Assembly: GCF_026625985.1 (NCBI RefSeq)
Contig: NZ_CP113116.1
Span: forward strand, 744,001-808,000
DNA from: Mycobacterium sp. Aquia_213
Lineage (GTDB): Bacteria; Actinomycetota; Actinomycetes; Mycobacteriales; Mycobacteriaceae
Direction: 5' to 3'
DNA length: 64,000 bases
Made by a program: the position numbers and the translations under genes. This document shows positions 1 through 7,772 of the stretch, one piece after another. The notes beneath the pieces were generated by a model. That model ran no database searches and had not been told where the DNA came from. It saw nothing but the letters and a program-made list of their open reading frames with translations. The stretch's first letter is position 1, and every line of letters starts with the position of its first letter.

Positions 1-2
1 GG

Positions 3-65
3 CCGATGACCTCGCACTACTGCCGTGACACCGACGGCAACCTCGTCGAAATCGCGGTCTACTGA
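3..65 (+). CDS. C-terminal end of a glyoxalase/VOC-fold protein (partial)
   Basis: Only the last 20 codons are inside the window; the gene begins upstream. The visible tail ends with the pattern CRDTDGNLVEIAVY, where the DPDGN(L/V)(I/V)E signature marks the last beta strand of vicinal-oxygen-chelate proteins and its Glu is usually a metal ligand. The stop codon overlaps the end of the cupin gene on the opposite strand, so the two genes converge tail to tail. The substrate cannot be inferred from this fragment. Confidence 0.6.
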   Translation, partial: PMTSHYCRDTDGNLVEIAVY

Positions 66-526
66 CCGCTTTCGAGCGGATGCAGCGCGGGCAGGTTGAC
101 CACGATGGCCTCCTGGGTGCTGCGCGCGATCACGACTTCCGCCTGCGTGTTCGGGTCCGGGTTTTCTTCCCGGTGTGGCAGATACGGCGGGATGAACACG
201 TAGTCGCCGGGTGCGGCGACGATGCGCACTTCTTCGACGCCGTCGTGAAAGACGAACTCCGGGTTGCCGCTTCGCACATAGATCGCGGTCTCCGACTCTC
301 CGTGGTGATGGTTGGACGAGACGGTCGCGGGTAGTGCGTGCGTCTCGCCCATCCATAGCTTCTCGGCGCCGACCGATTTACCGGACAGCGCCGCGAACCG
401 CCGCAGTCCTTCGGACTGCGCGGTGTCGGAGCTGATCTCCGACGCCTTGATGTGGTGCACCCGGCTCTGCGACACCTGCTGTTTGGTGTCATCGAAGTCA
501 GGGTGAAATCCATCCGTGGTTGCCAT
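59..526 (-). CDS. Single-domain cupin protein
   Basis: About 155 residues with one cupin barrel. The first metal-binding motif is visible as HHHGESE followed by AIYVRSG, and the second as PGDYVFIPPYLPH, giving the usual His-His-Glu and His ligands for a divalent metal. No second domain is present, so it could be a small dioxygenase, an isomerase or a sensor. I chose the ATG at 526; a TTG three codons upstream is the alternative. It is the last gene of a leftward series starting near 4411, 38 bp behind the exported protein, and is probably cotranscribed with it. The real substrate is unknown. Confidence 0.75.
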   Translation of the reverse strand: MATTDGFHPDFDDTKQQVSQSRVHHIKASEISSDTAQSEGLRRFAALSGKSVGAEKLWMGETHALPATVSSNHHHGESETAIYVRSGNPEFVFHDGVEEVRIVAAPGDYVFIPPYLPHREENPDPNTQAEVVIARSTQEAIVVNLPALHPLESGQ

Positions 527-564
527 GGTCCACAATTGTCCCGGTTTTCGAATCGACGTGCCGC

Positions 565-1710
565 TCAGTTGTGTTCGAGCATCGCCGCGTATTTGCGCAG
601 GTCGTCGTCGGGTACTTCGGTGAATCCCCCGTAGTCCTGGTAGAGCTCGATGCTGGTCGCACCCTGCTGGACGCCGTAGCCGATGACGGCACCCAGATCC
701 GGCGGCGAGGCCCCGCCGGTCTGGAACTCCACCTCGGCGCCGCTGCTCTTCATCGCCGCATAGATGGTCTGCAGGTCTTTGTTCACCTTCTTCGGCACGT
801 CGAGGTCATGGTTGTCGAACACGCAGCGGTCACCCGCGCGCTTTCGGCAGTCCGCCATCCAGGCCAGCGTGAAATCGACGTCGTGCACCGGCTTGCCGCT
901 GTCGGTGGCCTTGAACGGATTGAGCGGGGTCTCGAAACGCGTGGTCTTCCAGGGCGCGTAGTCGTCGACGATCCTGTTGAGGCAGGCCTTGTAGTTCGCG
1001 TCGGTCATTCCGGCCTTGCGGAGTGGATCCACCGCGGCCGGGCGCGTGTCAATGGAGAACGGCTCGGCGGTGAACATCATGCACGAGGTGACCGCGACCT
1101 CATGGACCAGCGGATCACCGTCGTACTTTGCGGCGAGGAGTTCCTGCAGATGTGCCCAGCGCAGGTGGTACCTGTCGTCCCAGACGTGACCCAGGGTGCG
1201 GTCCTTCGCGACGCCCCGGAAGTTGGTGTGCACCACGGGGACCTTGCCGCCGCTGTCCTCCATCACCCAGTCGGGCGCCCAGAATCCGCCCCACACCCGG
1301 ATCTTCACGGCGAGCGGCGTTTTCGGGTTGTCCTGGTTGTACTTTCGGACGTTGGCCAGGCCCTGGTCGATCTCGTTGTTGTCGGCGAGCCCCGACGTCG
1401 CGGTCGGCTCGAGCGAGCGCCAGGACGCCAGGATGACGATGCCCTGCAGCAGGCCGCTCTTTTGCCGCACGGTGTCGAGCGAGTTGTCGGGCTCACCCAG
1501 CGCGGGCGCGAACTTGTACGCACCCATGGAGATCAGTCCGCGCAACGGCTCTTTCACCGCGTCGGCGGCCAGCCGCACCGAATTCCGCTCGGAGAGAGAG
1601 TGATCACATGGCCAGACGACCAGGACGAGCGCGCACAGGGCCACAACCAAGCGCGCCCACGCGCGCCCGGCGCGGGCCCGCTTTGGCGGGAGGGGAGTGC
1701 GGCTCCGCAC
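565..1710 (-). CDS. Exported or membrane-anchored TIM-barrel/glycosidase-like protein
   Basis: 381 residues. The N-terminus has a basic stretch (MRSRTPLPPKR) and a hydrophobic segment around residues 17-33, consistent with a signal peptide or anchor. The body has the periodic strand-helix pattern of a (beta/alpha)8 barrel, with WRSLEP, KIRVWGG, DDRYH and YQDYGG in order, resembling uncharacterised glycoside-hydrolase-like exported proteins. I could not assign a catalytic acid pair. The GTG start lies inside a small inverted repeat (1697-1710). It sits 39 bp behind the HAD gene. The function is a guess at fold level only. Confidence 0.6.
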   Translation of the reverse strand: MRSRTPLPPKRARAGRAWARLVVALCALVLVVWPCDHSLSERNSVRLAADAVKEPLRGLISMGAYKFAPALGEPDNSLDTVRQKSGLLQGIVILASWRSLEPTATSGLADNNEIDQGLANVRKYNQDNPKTPLAVKIRVWGGFWAPDWVMEDSGGKVPVVHTNFRGVAKDRTLGHVWDDRYHLRWAHLQELLAAKYDGDPLVHEVAVTSCMMFTAEPFSIDTRPAAVDPLRKAGMTDANYKACLNRIVDDYAPWKTTRFETPLNPFKATDSGKPVHDVDFTLAWMADCRKRAGDRCVFDNHDLDVPKKVNKDLQTIYAAMKSSGAEVEFQTGGASPPDLGAVIGYGVQQGATSIELYQDYGGFTEVPDDDLRKYAAMLEHN

Positions 1711-1749
1711 GCGTCGAACAGTAGCCGAGTCGCCGGCTGCGTGCGCGGG

Positions 1750-2439
1750 TCAGCGCCGCCCGGCGATGAGCTCGGTGGCAAGTTGGTGCAGATCGTCGAC
1801 GACGAGGGCCGGCTGCGGCAGCCCCGCAACCCGCAGCGGGGGATTGCCCGGCCGGGTGACGAGAGCCGCGCTGAAGCCGACATTTTGCGCGCCGAGCAGA
1901 TCCCACGGGTGGGCGGCCACCATCATGCAATCGGCGGGCGCCACACCGAGTTCCTCGCAGGCATGCCGGTAGACCACCGGCGACGGCTTGAAGGCGCGAC
2001 ACGATTCCACGCTGAGCTGTCGATCGAAAAGCGGCGAGAGCCCGGCGTTGTCCAGTGGTGTCGAAACCCCGGGCCGGTGTGGCGAGTTCGTCAGCGTCAC
2101 CAGTCGAAACCCGTTGTCGCGCAGCGCTGTAAGTCCTGCTGTGGCGTCGGGGTGTGCCGGCATGGTGCGCATCTGCTCCCGCAGCCGACGTGCGTCGGTG
2201 TCGGTGACCTCTACGCCGTAGATATCGGCCAGCATGTGCAACACGCCTTGACCGATCGTGAAGAAGTCCGCATAGCAGTCCGCCAAGGTGGCCGCCATCG
2301 AGTACGTGACGAGTTGGCCGAACCACTCGCGGAGCACCCGCTCGTCGCCGAACAGCTCCCCGAAAAGTGGTGCGATGGAGTCGATGTCGATCAGCGTCTC
2401 GTTGACGTCGAAGACGAGCACTGACGGTGTCATTGCCAT
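1750..2439 (-). CDS. HAD-superfamily haloacid dehalogenase-like hydrolase (type II)
   Basis: 229 residues, normal length for L-2-haloacid dehalogenase-like proteins. The HAD motifs appear in order: motif I VFDVNETL with the nucleophilic Asp near residue 10, motif II TLTNS, motif III Lys in FKPSPVVY, and motif IV around AAHPWDL. The missing second Asp in motif I (Asn-Glu instead of DxD) is typical of the dehalogenase branch rather than phosphatases. Family knowledge predicts hydrolytic dehalogenation of a short 2-haloacid, but the true substrate may differ. The start ATG lies 2 bp after the stop of the DUF427 gene, so translational coupling is likely. A second ATG two codons downstream is possible. 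Confidence 0.8.
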   Translation of the reverse strand: MAMTPSVLVFDVNETLIDIDSIAPLFGELFGDERVLREWFGQLVTYSMAATLADCYADFFTIGQGVLHMLADIYGVEVTDTDARRLREQMRTMPAHPDATAGLTALRDNGFRLVTLTNSPHRPGVSTPLDNAGLSPLFDRQLSVESCRAFKPSPVVYRHACEELGVAPADCMMVAAHPWDLLGAQNVGFSAALVTRPGNPPLRVAGLPQPALVVDDLHQLATELIAGRR

Positions 2440-2441
2440 GC

Positions 2442-3311
2442 CTAGTGCTTTCCTAACACTTCCTCGGTATCGAGTCCGCGGTCCACGCCATGGGGGATGA
2501 CTGTTTGGCCGGGCTCGAGCCGCAGCTGGGTGTCATCTAGGTAGACGTCGATCTTGTCGGGCTCAAAGGACACCAGGTTGCTCACCCGTCCCACCTCCGT
2601 CCAGGCGTTGACGTAGGACCAGGCCGCACGTTTGCGGCTGCCGATGTCATAGTAGGAGGCGATGCCCTTGTATGGGCAGAAGGTTTGTCCCTCACTGGGT
2701 TCGAGCGCCGTTTCGTCGATATCCTCGCGCGGTACGTACCAGCGTGGGGCAAACCCGGATTCGTACAACGCCAATGGGCGCTGCGTGTCCGCGATCACCG
2801 CGTCGCCATCGCGGACGACGAGATGCCTTGAGGTCGAGCGGATGTCGATGCGGTGATAGGCGTCGGCGGCATGCCCGACGATGCGTTCGTCCTCTTCGTA
2901 GAAGGCCTCCATGGCGCGCCAGGCGAAGGCCAGCCGTCCGTCCAGGACCGCGGCGTGCGGTGGCAGCCCGGTGTGTTGCCACGCGCTGTGATTGGCCTCG
3001 TGCTCCGAGACGCGGACGGTGAACCACCGGGTGTCGCCCAGGTCCTTGTGCTGCGTCACGCGGTCCTCGGTGACGAGAACTCCCTCTTCGATGTCACCCC
3101 GTGGGAAGTAGGCCACGGGATAGCGTCCCGGCTCGTGCAGCAACACCACGTCTTCGCTGTCGGCAATCCACCGGTCGGCGAAGCGCACCCGCATGCGGCG
3201 GCGCAATGGTTCGGCGAACAGTAGCCGTTCCGGCAACGCCTGCTCGGTGAGGAAGTGACCGACCGACCCGGTTGCCAACGGACCTTGCTGCCATGCCAAA
3301 CCCATAGCCAT
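2442..3311 (-). CDS. DUF427-family protein (two DUF427 units)
   Basis: 289 residues. Two DUF427-like modules can be recognised. The second contains the characteristic FCPYKGIASYYD signature near residue 215, and the first has the matching strands RMRVRFADRWIADS and YPVAYFPRGDIEEGVL. The domain is common in actinobacteria and fungi without an established reaction. The ATG at 3311 has AAAGGGG only 2 nt upstream, so the second in-frame ATG at 3305, at proper spacing, may be the real start. It sits between the MDR dehydrogenase and the HAD gene in one leftward series. Confidence 0.8.
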   Translation of the reverse strand: MAMGLAWQQGPLATGSVGHFLTEQALPERLLFAEPLRRRMRVRFADRWIADSEDVVLLHEPGRYPVAYFPRGDIEEGVLVTEDRVTQHKDLGDTRWFTVRVSEHEANHSAWQHTGLPPHAAVLDGRLAFAWRAMEAFYEEDERIVGHAADAYHRIDIRSTSRHLVVRDGDAVIADTQRPLALYESGFAPRWYVPREDIDETALEPSEGQTFCPYKGIASYYDIGSRKRAAWSYVNAWTEVGRVSNLVSFEPDKIDVYLDDTQLRLEPGQTVIPHGVDRGLDTEEVLGKH

Positions 3312-3361
3312 GCCCCTTTCTGATCGAAAACGATTGACGGGCCGTGCTTTTCCGCACGAGG

Positions 3362-4411
3362 CTAGTCCATGACCACGACGATCTTTCCGCCCGCTTCTCC
3401 GGATTCCGCCACGCGATGAGCCTCGCGAATGTCGTCGAATGAGAAGACGCGTGCGGGCTTCGCGTCGAGTTTGCCCTCGGCGATCTGCCGTGCGATGTCA
3501 CCCAGCGGTATGTCGGACACCTCGAACCCCGGGTTTCCGAAGACGGGACTGGCGAAGAAGCTGAAGCTCACGCCGCTGGCCATGCGTGCCAACGGGTTGA
3601 AATCGCCGATAGGGTCCAGCCCACCTAGCCATCCCGCGAGACAGGCGGTGCCACCGACGCGCAGCATGTCCAGCGAATCGAGGATCGTGCTGTTGCCGAC
3701 CAGGTCGAGCACCGCGTCGATCTGCTTGGCCTCGGCGATGTGGGCCGCCAGATCGGGCCGTTCCACCTCGACGCGGACCGCGCCGAGTTGCTGCAGCAGG
3801 GGAAATCGCTTCTCGCTGCGCGCGGTGGCAATGATGTTCGCCCCGGTGATGACGGCCATCTTCAGGGCGGCCTGGCCCAACGCCGATGTCGCACCGCGAA
3901 TCACCAGTGTCTGTCCCGCTGTCAATTTGAGATTGCGAAACAGGCACGTCCACGACGTCGCATAGGTTTCCGGCAGCGCCGCCAATTGCGACCAGGGCAG
4001 CTCGGATTCGATGAGGGTGACATTCGCCGCGCGCACCCGCGTGTATTCCGCATAGCTGCCGTTGATCGTTCGGCCCAGGCCACCCATCAATGCGGCGACC
4101 TTGGCGCCGACCGGGAACTCGCCGCCCGGGCACGAGTCGACGATGCCGACGCACTCGATGCCGCTGACCTCGGCGGCTTCGGCCCACTCTCCTCGGCGCA
4201 TGTGTATCTCGGCGTGGTTGATGCCGAAGCCCTTGACCTCGATGACCACCTCGCCGGCTTTGGGCAGCGGCTTGGGGATCTCGGTGTGCACCAGGCGGTC
4301 GAGCCCGCCGAACCCCGTCAGGATGATCGCCCGCATCGTGTCCCCTCCGGGTTGTTCCCGCACCACGGCCGGGGCGGTGGGCAGCACGGCGGCATTGCTG
4401 GTGGTGCTCAT
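3362..4411 (-). CDS. MDR-family zinc-independent quinone oxidoreductase/alcohol dehydrogenase
   Basis: 349 residues if begun at 4411. The catalytic GroES-like half spans about residues 26-150 and the Rossmann half about 150-290, with the NAD(P) motif in IRGATSALGQAAL. Cys/His zinc ligands of true alcohol dehydrogenases are absent, which points to the quinone-oxidoreductase branch. An in-frame ATG at 4336 (MRAIILTGFGG) matches the usual family N-terminus and has GGAGGGG 5 nt upstream, so the first 25 residues may not be translated; the ATG at 4411 also has an AGAGG site. It is the first gene of the leftward operon and lies directly behind the tandem operators at 4470-4507. Confidence 0.8.
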   Translation of the reverse strand: MSTTSNAAVLPTAPAVVREQPGGDTMRAIILTGFGGLDRLVHTEIPKPLPKAGEVVIEVKGFGINHAEIHMRRGEWAEAAEVSGIECVGIVDSCPGGEFPVGAKVAALMGGLGRTINGSYAEYTRVRAANVTLIESELPWSQLAALPETYATSWTCLFRNLKLTAGQTLVIRGATSALGQAALKMAVITGANIIATARSEKRFPLLQQLGAVRVEVERPDLAAHIAEAKQIDAVLDLVGNSTILDSLDMLRVGGTACLAGWLGGLDPIGDFNPLARMASGVSFSFFASPVFGNPGFEVSDIPLGDIARQIAEGKLDAKPARVFSFDDIREAHRVAESGEAGGKIVVVMD

Positions 4412-4462
4412 GACCTGCCTCTTTCCAAATCGTCAGCCAGACTTCGGATATCGACGCACGGG

Positions 4463-4492
4463 ATAATAATGGGCCATATGACCCATTATTAT
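4463..4492. promoter_or_regulatory. 30-bp inverted repeat containing operator copy 1
   Basis: Two perfect 11-bp arms (4463-4473 and 4482-4492) flank an 8-bp centre. The core TGGGCCATATGACCCA (4470-4485) has the TGGG-N8-CCCA form also found at 4492, 5929, 6902 and 6987. On the minus strand the arm includes TATTAT, which could serve as the -10 of the oxidoreductase operon, so a bound repressor would block it. Confidence 0.75.
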
Positions 4493-4507
4493 GGGCCGTT
4501 CAGCCCA
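4492..4507. promoter_or_regulatory. TGGG-N8-CCCA operator copy 2
   Basis: TGGGCCGTTCAGCCCA. Its centre is 22 bp from the centre of copy 1, about two helical turns, so two repressor dimers could bind on the same DNA face. Confidence 0.65.
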
Positions 4508-4537
4508 AAAATGTCCAGAGCGCAACTCGCGTCGTGC

Positions 4538-5197
4538 TCAGGATTTGCGTTTGCGCGACGCGTTCTTTGGCCGCCGCGGGTCGGCCTCGAAAGAGCGCAC
4601 GTAGTCGACCGCTGCGTTGACGGCGACCCGCAGGGGCTCGGCGTCACCGGTCGCGTGCGTGAGCATCGCACCGCCCTGATGCGCGATGACCAACGAGACG
4701 GCCAGGTGGCGCGGGTCGGCGTCGGCGCGCAGGTCGCCGCGCCGGCGCATCGCCTCAAGCCCGGTATGGAACAAATCGAGCCATTGGTCGTAGCCGCTCG
4801 CAAGGTCGTCACGCACTTCGTCGTCGGCCTCGATCAGTTCACCGGCCAGTGAGCCGTAGATGCATCCGCCCAACCGGTACACGGTGTCGATGTCGTCGAC
4901 GCAGGCATCGGCCCAGGCTTGCAGCGCTTCGATGGTGTCGAGCGCGCCGAGCCGCGATTGGGTATGAAACTCGATGACGTCATCGCGGCGCGCGGCGATG
5001 ACCTCGCGGGTCAGATCGCGTTTGTCGCGGAAGTAGTGCGACATCTGCGATCCGCCCACCCCGGCGGTGCTGCGTACCTCGTCGATGCTGGTGTTGGCCA
5101 CGCCGCGCTCGAACATCAGCCGGGCCGCTACGTCGATGATGCGGGCCCGCGTCGCCTGCCCCTTGCGGGTGAACCGTGGCTTGTCGGCGTCAGTCAC
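4538..5197 (-). CDS. TetR-family transcriptional regulator (downstream gene of the pair)
   Basis: 219 residues. The N-terminal helix-turn-helix runs from about residue 10 to 58 (TRARIIDVAARLMFERG, then SIDEVRSTAGVGGSQMSHYFRDK). The C-terminal ligand domain is of the TetR_C type found in small-molecule-responsive repressors. Its start overlaps the stop of the next TetR gene upstream by 4 bp (ATGA), so the two are translationally coupled. The HTH halves of the two proteins are clearly similar, suggesting duplication. Its stop lies next to the TGGG-N8-CCCA operators, which are its likely targets. The inducer is unknown. Confidence 0.9.
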   Translation of the reverse strand: MTDADKPRFTRKGQATRARIIDVAARLMFERGVANTSIDEVRSTAGVGGSQMSHYFRDKRDLTREVIAARRDDVIEFHTQSRLGALDTIEALQAWADACVDDIDTVYRLGGCIYGSLAGELIEADDEVRDDLASGYDQWLDLFHTGLEAMRRRGDLRADADPRHLAVSLVIAHQGGAMLTHATGDAEPLRVAVNAAVDYVRSFEADPRRPKNASRKRKS

Positions 5198-5895
5198 GTT
5201 GTCGCCCTGGGCTTCACGCGCCGTCCGCGGGGACGTCGTGACGGCCGCGGCGCGCGTTCGTCGGGATCGGCGGCAAACATTCGCAAGTAGTTGACCGCGA
5301 ACCGGGTGGCGTCAGCGTGTGGCCACTCCGCCCGATAGGTGAAAGCCAACGTGGCTCCGCCTTGGTGGGCGCAGATGATGGCGAGCGCCAATTGTCGTGG
5401 ATCGGCGCTCGCGATCAGGACGTGCTTGTCCTTCATCCGCTGGATGGCCGGGTCGAGCAACTCCACCCATTGCCAGTACCCCGCCGCCAACGTGGCGCGG
5501 GTGGCGTCATCGGACTTGGCCAGCTGGGCGGTCAGCGCGTGGTATGTCGGTGTGCCACCCGAGGTTCCGATGCGTCGGAGGTAGCGCATGTTCAGATCGA
5601 TCCAACGCTCGAAGTCGTCGAATGAGTCCAGGTCGCCGAGCGTGGGCTGACGGTGGAAGTCCAGAACCACGCCGATCTGGCGCCTGATCACCGCGCGAAT
5701 CAGGGTGCTCTTGTCGGCGAAATAGTGTGCGAGCTGAGAGCCGCTGACCGAGGCGGCCTTGCGCACGTTCTCCATGTTGGAGGCCGACAGACCTTCGGTG
5801 ACGATCAGCTGGGCGGCGGCCTGCACGATCCTGTCGCGGGTGGCACGCCCCTTGGCGGTCAACCGTTGTTCGTCCTGAACATCGGGATGGGCCAT
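5194..5895 (-). CDS. TetR-family transcriptional regulator (upstream gene of the pair)
   Basis: 233 residues. The HTH is at about residues 13-62 (TRDRIVQAAAQLIVTEG, then NMENVRKAASVSGSQLAHYFADK), parallel to the adjacent TetR protein. The C-terminus ends in a basic tail rich in Arg, Pro and Lys. An operator-like TGGG-N8-CCCA site lies 34 bp upstream of the start, consistent with autoregulation. Adjacent coupled paralogues that probably read the same half-site could form a heterodimer or respond to two ligands; this is inference. Confidence 0.9.
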   Translation of the reverse strand: MAHPDVQDEQRLTAKGRATRDRIVQAAAQLIVTEGLSASNMENVRKAASVSGSQLAHYFADKSTLIRAVIRRQIGVVLDFHRQPTLGDLDSFDDFERWIDLNMRYLRRIGTSGGTPTYHALTAQLAKSDDATRATLAAGYWQWVELLDPAIQRMKDKHVLIASADPRQLALAIICAHQGGATLAFTYRAEWPHADATRFAVNYLRMFAADPDERAPRPSRRPRGRRVKPRATT

Positions 5896-5928
5896 CGCGT
5901 CAGGCTAACCCGCGAGCGCCGCTGATTA

Positions 5929-5944
5929 TGGGATATGCAGCCCA
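5929..5944. promoter_or_regulatory. TGGG-N8-CCCA operator copy 3
   Basis: TGGGATATGCAGCCCA, between the end of the alpha/beta hydrolase and the start of the upstream TetR gene. This position fits autoregulation of the TetR pair. Confidence 0.6.
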
Positions 5945-5973
5945 CTGCTGTCCGCGCCGCCCGCGGGCCTCGG

Positions 5974-6843
5974 TTAGGCGGGCACCCGGGCCTCGAGGAA
6001 GTTGCGGATCAGCCCGGCGACGTCGTCGAGTGCGGACTCCAGCAGGAAATGCCCTCCGTCGAGCAGATGAATCTGCGCATCGGGCAGGTCGTCGGCGAAG
6101 GCCTCGGCGCCGGCGGGTCCGAAGATCTCGTCACCCCGGCCCCACACCGCGAGCAGCGGAACCCGGGTGGCGCGAAAGTACTCGTGCACCTGCGGGTACA
6201 TCGGAGCGTTGGTGGCGTAGTCGCGGAACAGCTTTAGTTGCACCAGGTCGTTGCCGGGCCGTGATAGCAACGCGTAGTCGTGCTGCCAGCACTCGGGATC
6301 GACCAACGTCTCGTCGGCCACGCCGGTGAGGTATTGCCATCGCGTCGCGTCCAGGGTGAGGAATTGGCGAAGTGGGGCTTCGGTCTCGGCGGTCGGGTTG
6401 GTCTGGTAGGCCCAAACACCCTGCCAGAAGCTCTCCACAAAACCGGCGTCGTAGCCGTTGCCGCTCTGGCTGATGATCGCCGAGATGGCGGACGGGTCGC
6501 GCAGCGCCAGCCGCCAGCCGATCGGAGCGCCGTAGTCCTGCACATACATCGCGTACCGATCGACACCGAGGCCGCGCAGCAGGCCGGCGGTGAGGTCGGT
6601 CAGCGCATCGAAGGTGTAGTCGAACTCGGTGACGGCCGGGGCGTCGGACAAGCCAAAGCCCAGGTGGTCTGGCGCGATCACGTGGTAACGGTCGGCGAGG
6701 GCCGGAATCAGATGCCGAAACATATGGGAGCTGGTCGGAAATCCGTGCAGGAGAACCAACGCCGGCTTGTCTGCGTCCCCGGCCTCCCGGTAGAACAGCC
6801 GACGGCCGGCGACGGTCGCGTAACGATGATGAACAGCCGGCAT
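5974..6843 (-). CDS. Alpha/beta hydrolase with Asp nucleophile (epoxide hydrolase/haloalkane dehalogenase-like)
   Basis: 289 residues from the ATG at 6843, chosen because AGGAGG lies 6 nt upstream; an earlier in-frame ATG at 6864 lacks this. HGFPTS forms the oxyanion region, and the nucleophile elbow reads VQDYGAPIG, with Asp instead of Ser. The acid lies in the WGRGDEI region and the His in GGHFLLES. The Asp nucleophile is typical of epoxide hydrolases and haloalkane dehalogenases rather than esterases. Together with the HAD dehalogenase further along the locus it hints at processing of halogenated or epoxidised compounds, but the substrate is not shown. Two operator copies lie in its promoter region. 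Confidence 0.85.
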   Translation of the reverse strand: MPAVHHRYATVAGRRLFYREAGDADKPALVLLHGFPTSSHMFRHLIPALADRYHVIAPDHLGFGLSDAPAVTEFDYTFDALTDLTAGLLRGLGVDRYAMYVQDYGAPIGWRLALRDPSAISAIISQSGNGYDAGFVESFWQGVWAYQTNPTAETEAPLRQFLTLDATRWQYLTGVADETLVDPECWQHDYALLSRPGNDLVQLKLFRDYATNAPMYPQVHEYFRATRVPLLAVWGRGDEIFGPAGAEAFADDLPDAQIHLLDGGHFLLESALDDVAGLIRNFLEARVPA

Positions 6844-6901
6844 GGAATTCCTCCTGTGCCACATGGTCCGGTCCGGGCGAACGCCCCATTCGCATTATTT
6901 T

Positions 6902-6917
6902 TGGGATGTGCATCCCA
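6902..6917. promoter_or_regulatory. TGGG-N8-CCCA operator copy 4
   Basis: TGGGATGTGCATCCCA, with two perfect 7-bp arms around a 2-bp centre. It lies between the divergent hydrolase (start 6843) and SDR (start 7027) genes. Confidence 0.7.
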
Positions 6918-6986
6918 GTATGCACCAAATCCATCGGGTCGCAATAGCCCCGACGGAGTTGACCGTTGGGTCGCCCGCGAATATTC

Positions 6987-7002
6987 TGGGCCGGCCATCC
7001 CA
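6987..7002. promoter_or_regulatory. TGGG-N8-CCCA operator copy 5
   Basis: TGGGCCGGCCATCCCA, 25 bp before the SDR start codon. A possible -10 (TATTCT) overlaps its left end, so occupancy should block the rightward promoter. Confidence 0.6.
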
Positions 7003-7026
7003 ATCTAGCCACTGTGGGGAGCGTCC

Positions 7027-7743
7027 GTGGGTAACACGTTGCGGGACAAGACCGTCGTGGTGGTCGGCCGCGGCAGCGGCATCGCGCGTGCGGTGGCTTT
7101 GCTGGCACACTCGGAAGGCGCACATGTCATCGTGGCCGGGCGTGATCAAGGCAAACTCGCCACCGCGTACCGCGATAGTGACATCAGCGCCGAGGTCGTC
7201 GATCTCACCGACGACGCGTCGATTGCGGCGCTTGCCGATCGGGTGGGCGCGGTGGACCACGTGGTGTCGACCGCTTCCGCACGCGCTCGAGGCGACCTGG
7301 CCTCCCTGGAACGCCAGAAACTTCAGCTGTCGTTTGACACCAAAGTCATCGGGCCTACGATGCTGGCCAAATATTTTGCATCGCATATCAACCCGGGCGG
7401 CTCGTTCGTACTGTTCTCGGGCGTTCATGCCTTCAAGCTGAACGTCGGGTACCTCGGGGTGGGTATCACCAACGGGGCGGTGGATTTCCTCGCGCGCTGG
7501 CTGGCCGTCGAGCTCGCGCCCACGAGGGTCAACGCGATCTCGCCCGGCGTCATCGATACGGGGGCATGGGACGCCCTGGGCGACGAGGGCAAGCGTGACT
7601 ACTTCGCACACATCGCGGCCGGTAACCCGGTGCGGCGAATCGGCACCCCGGAGGACGTGGCCAACGCGGTGCTGTTCGCCATGAACAACACCTTCATGAC
7701 CGGGATGACGTTGAAAGTCGACGGCGGCGAGCCGCTGATTTAG
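7027..7743 (+). CDS. SDR-family protein lacking the catalytic YxxxK motif
   Basis: 238 residues with a clear Rossmann core: cofactor loop GRGSGIA near residue 15, VDLTDD after the third strand, and the C-terminal NAISPGVIDT and GMTLKVDGG segments typical of classical SDRs. At the active site the expected YxxxK before the LAVELAP helix reads VGITN, so both the Tyr and Lys positions are replaced; a Tyr three residues earlier has no Lys partner. It may be inactive, may bind ligand only, or may use other residues. GTG start with GGGGAG upstream. It is 29 bp before the MOSC fusion gene, probably in the same transcript. Confidence 0.85.
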   Translation: MGNTLRDKTVVVVGRGSGIARAVALLAHSEGAHVIVAGRDQGKLATAYRDSDISAEVVDLTDDASIAALADRVGAVDHVVSTASARARGDLASLERQKLQLSFDTKVIGPTMLAKYFASHINPGGSFVLFSGVHAFKLNVGYLGVGITNGAVDFLARWLAVELAPTRVNAISPGVIDTGAWDALGDEGKRDYFAHIAAGNPVRRIGTPEDVANAVLFAMNNTFMTGMTLKVDGGEPLI

Positions 7744-7772
7744 GCTCTCTCGCAAGGCCAAAGGAGACGGCA

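Noticed and set aside
520..2424. 634-residue open frame on the plus strand
   Set aside because: It runs antisense through three well-supported leftward genes and has no recognisable domain; long antisense frames are common at this GC content.
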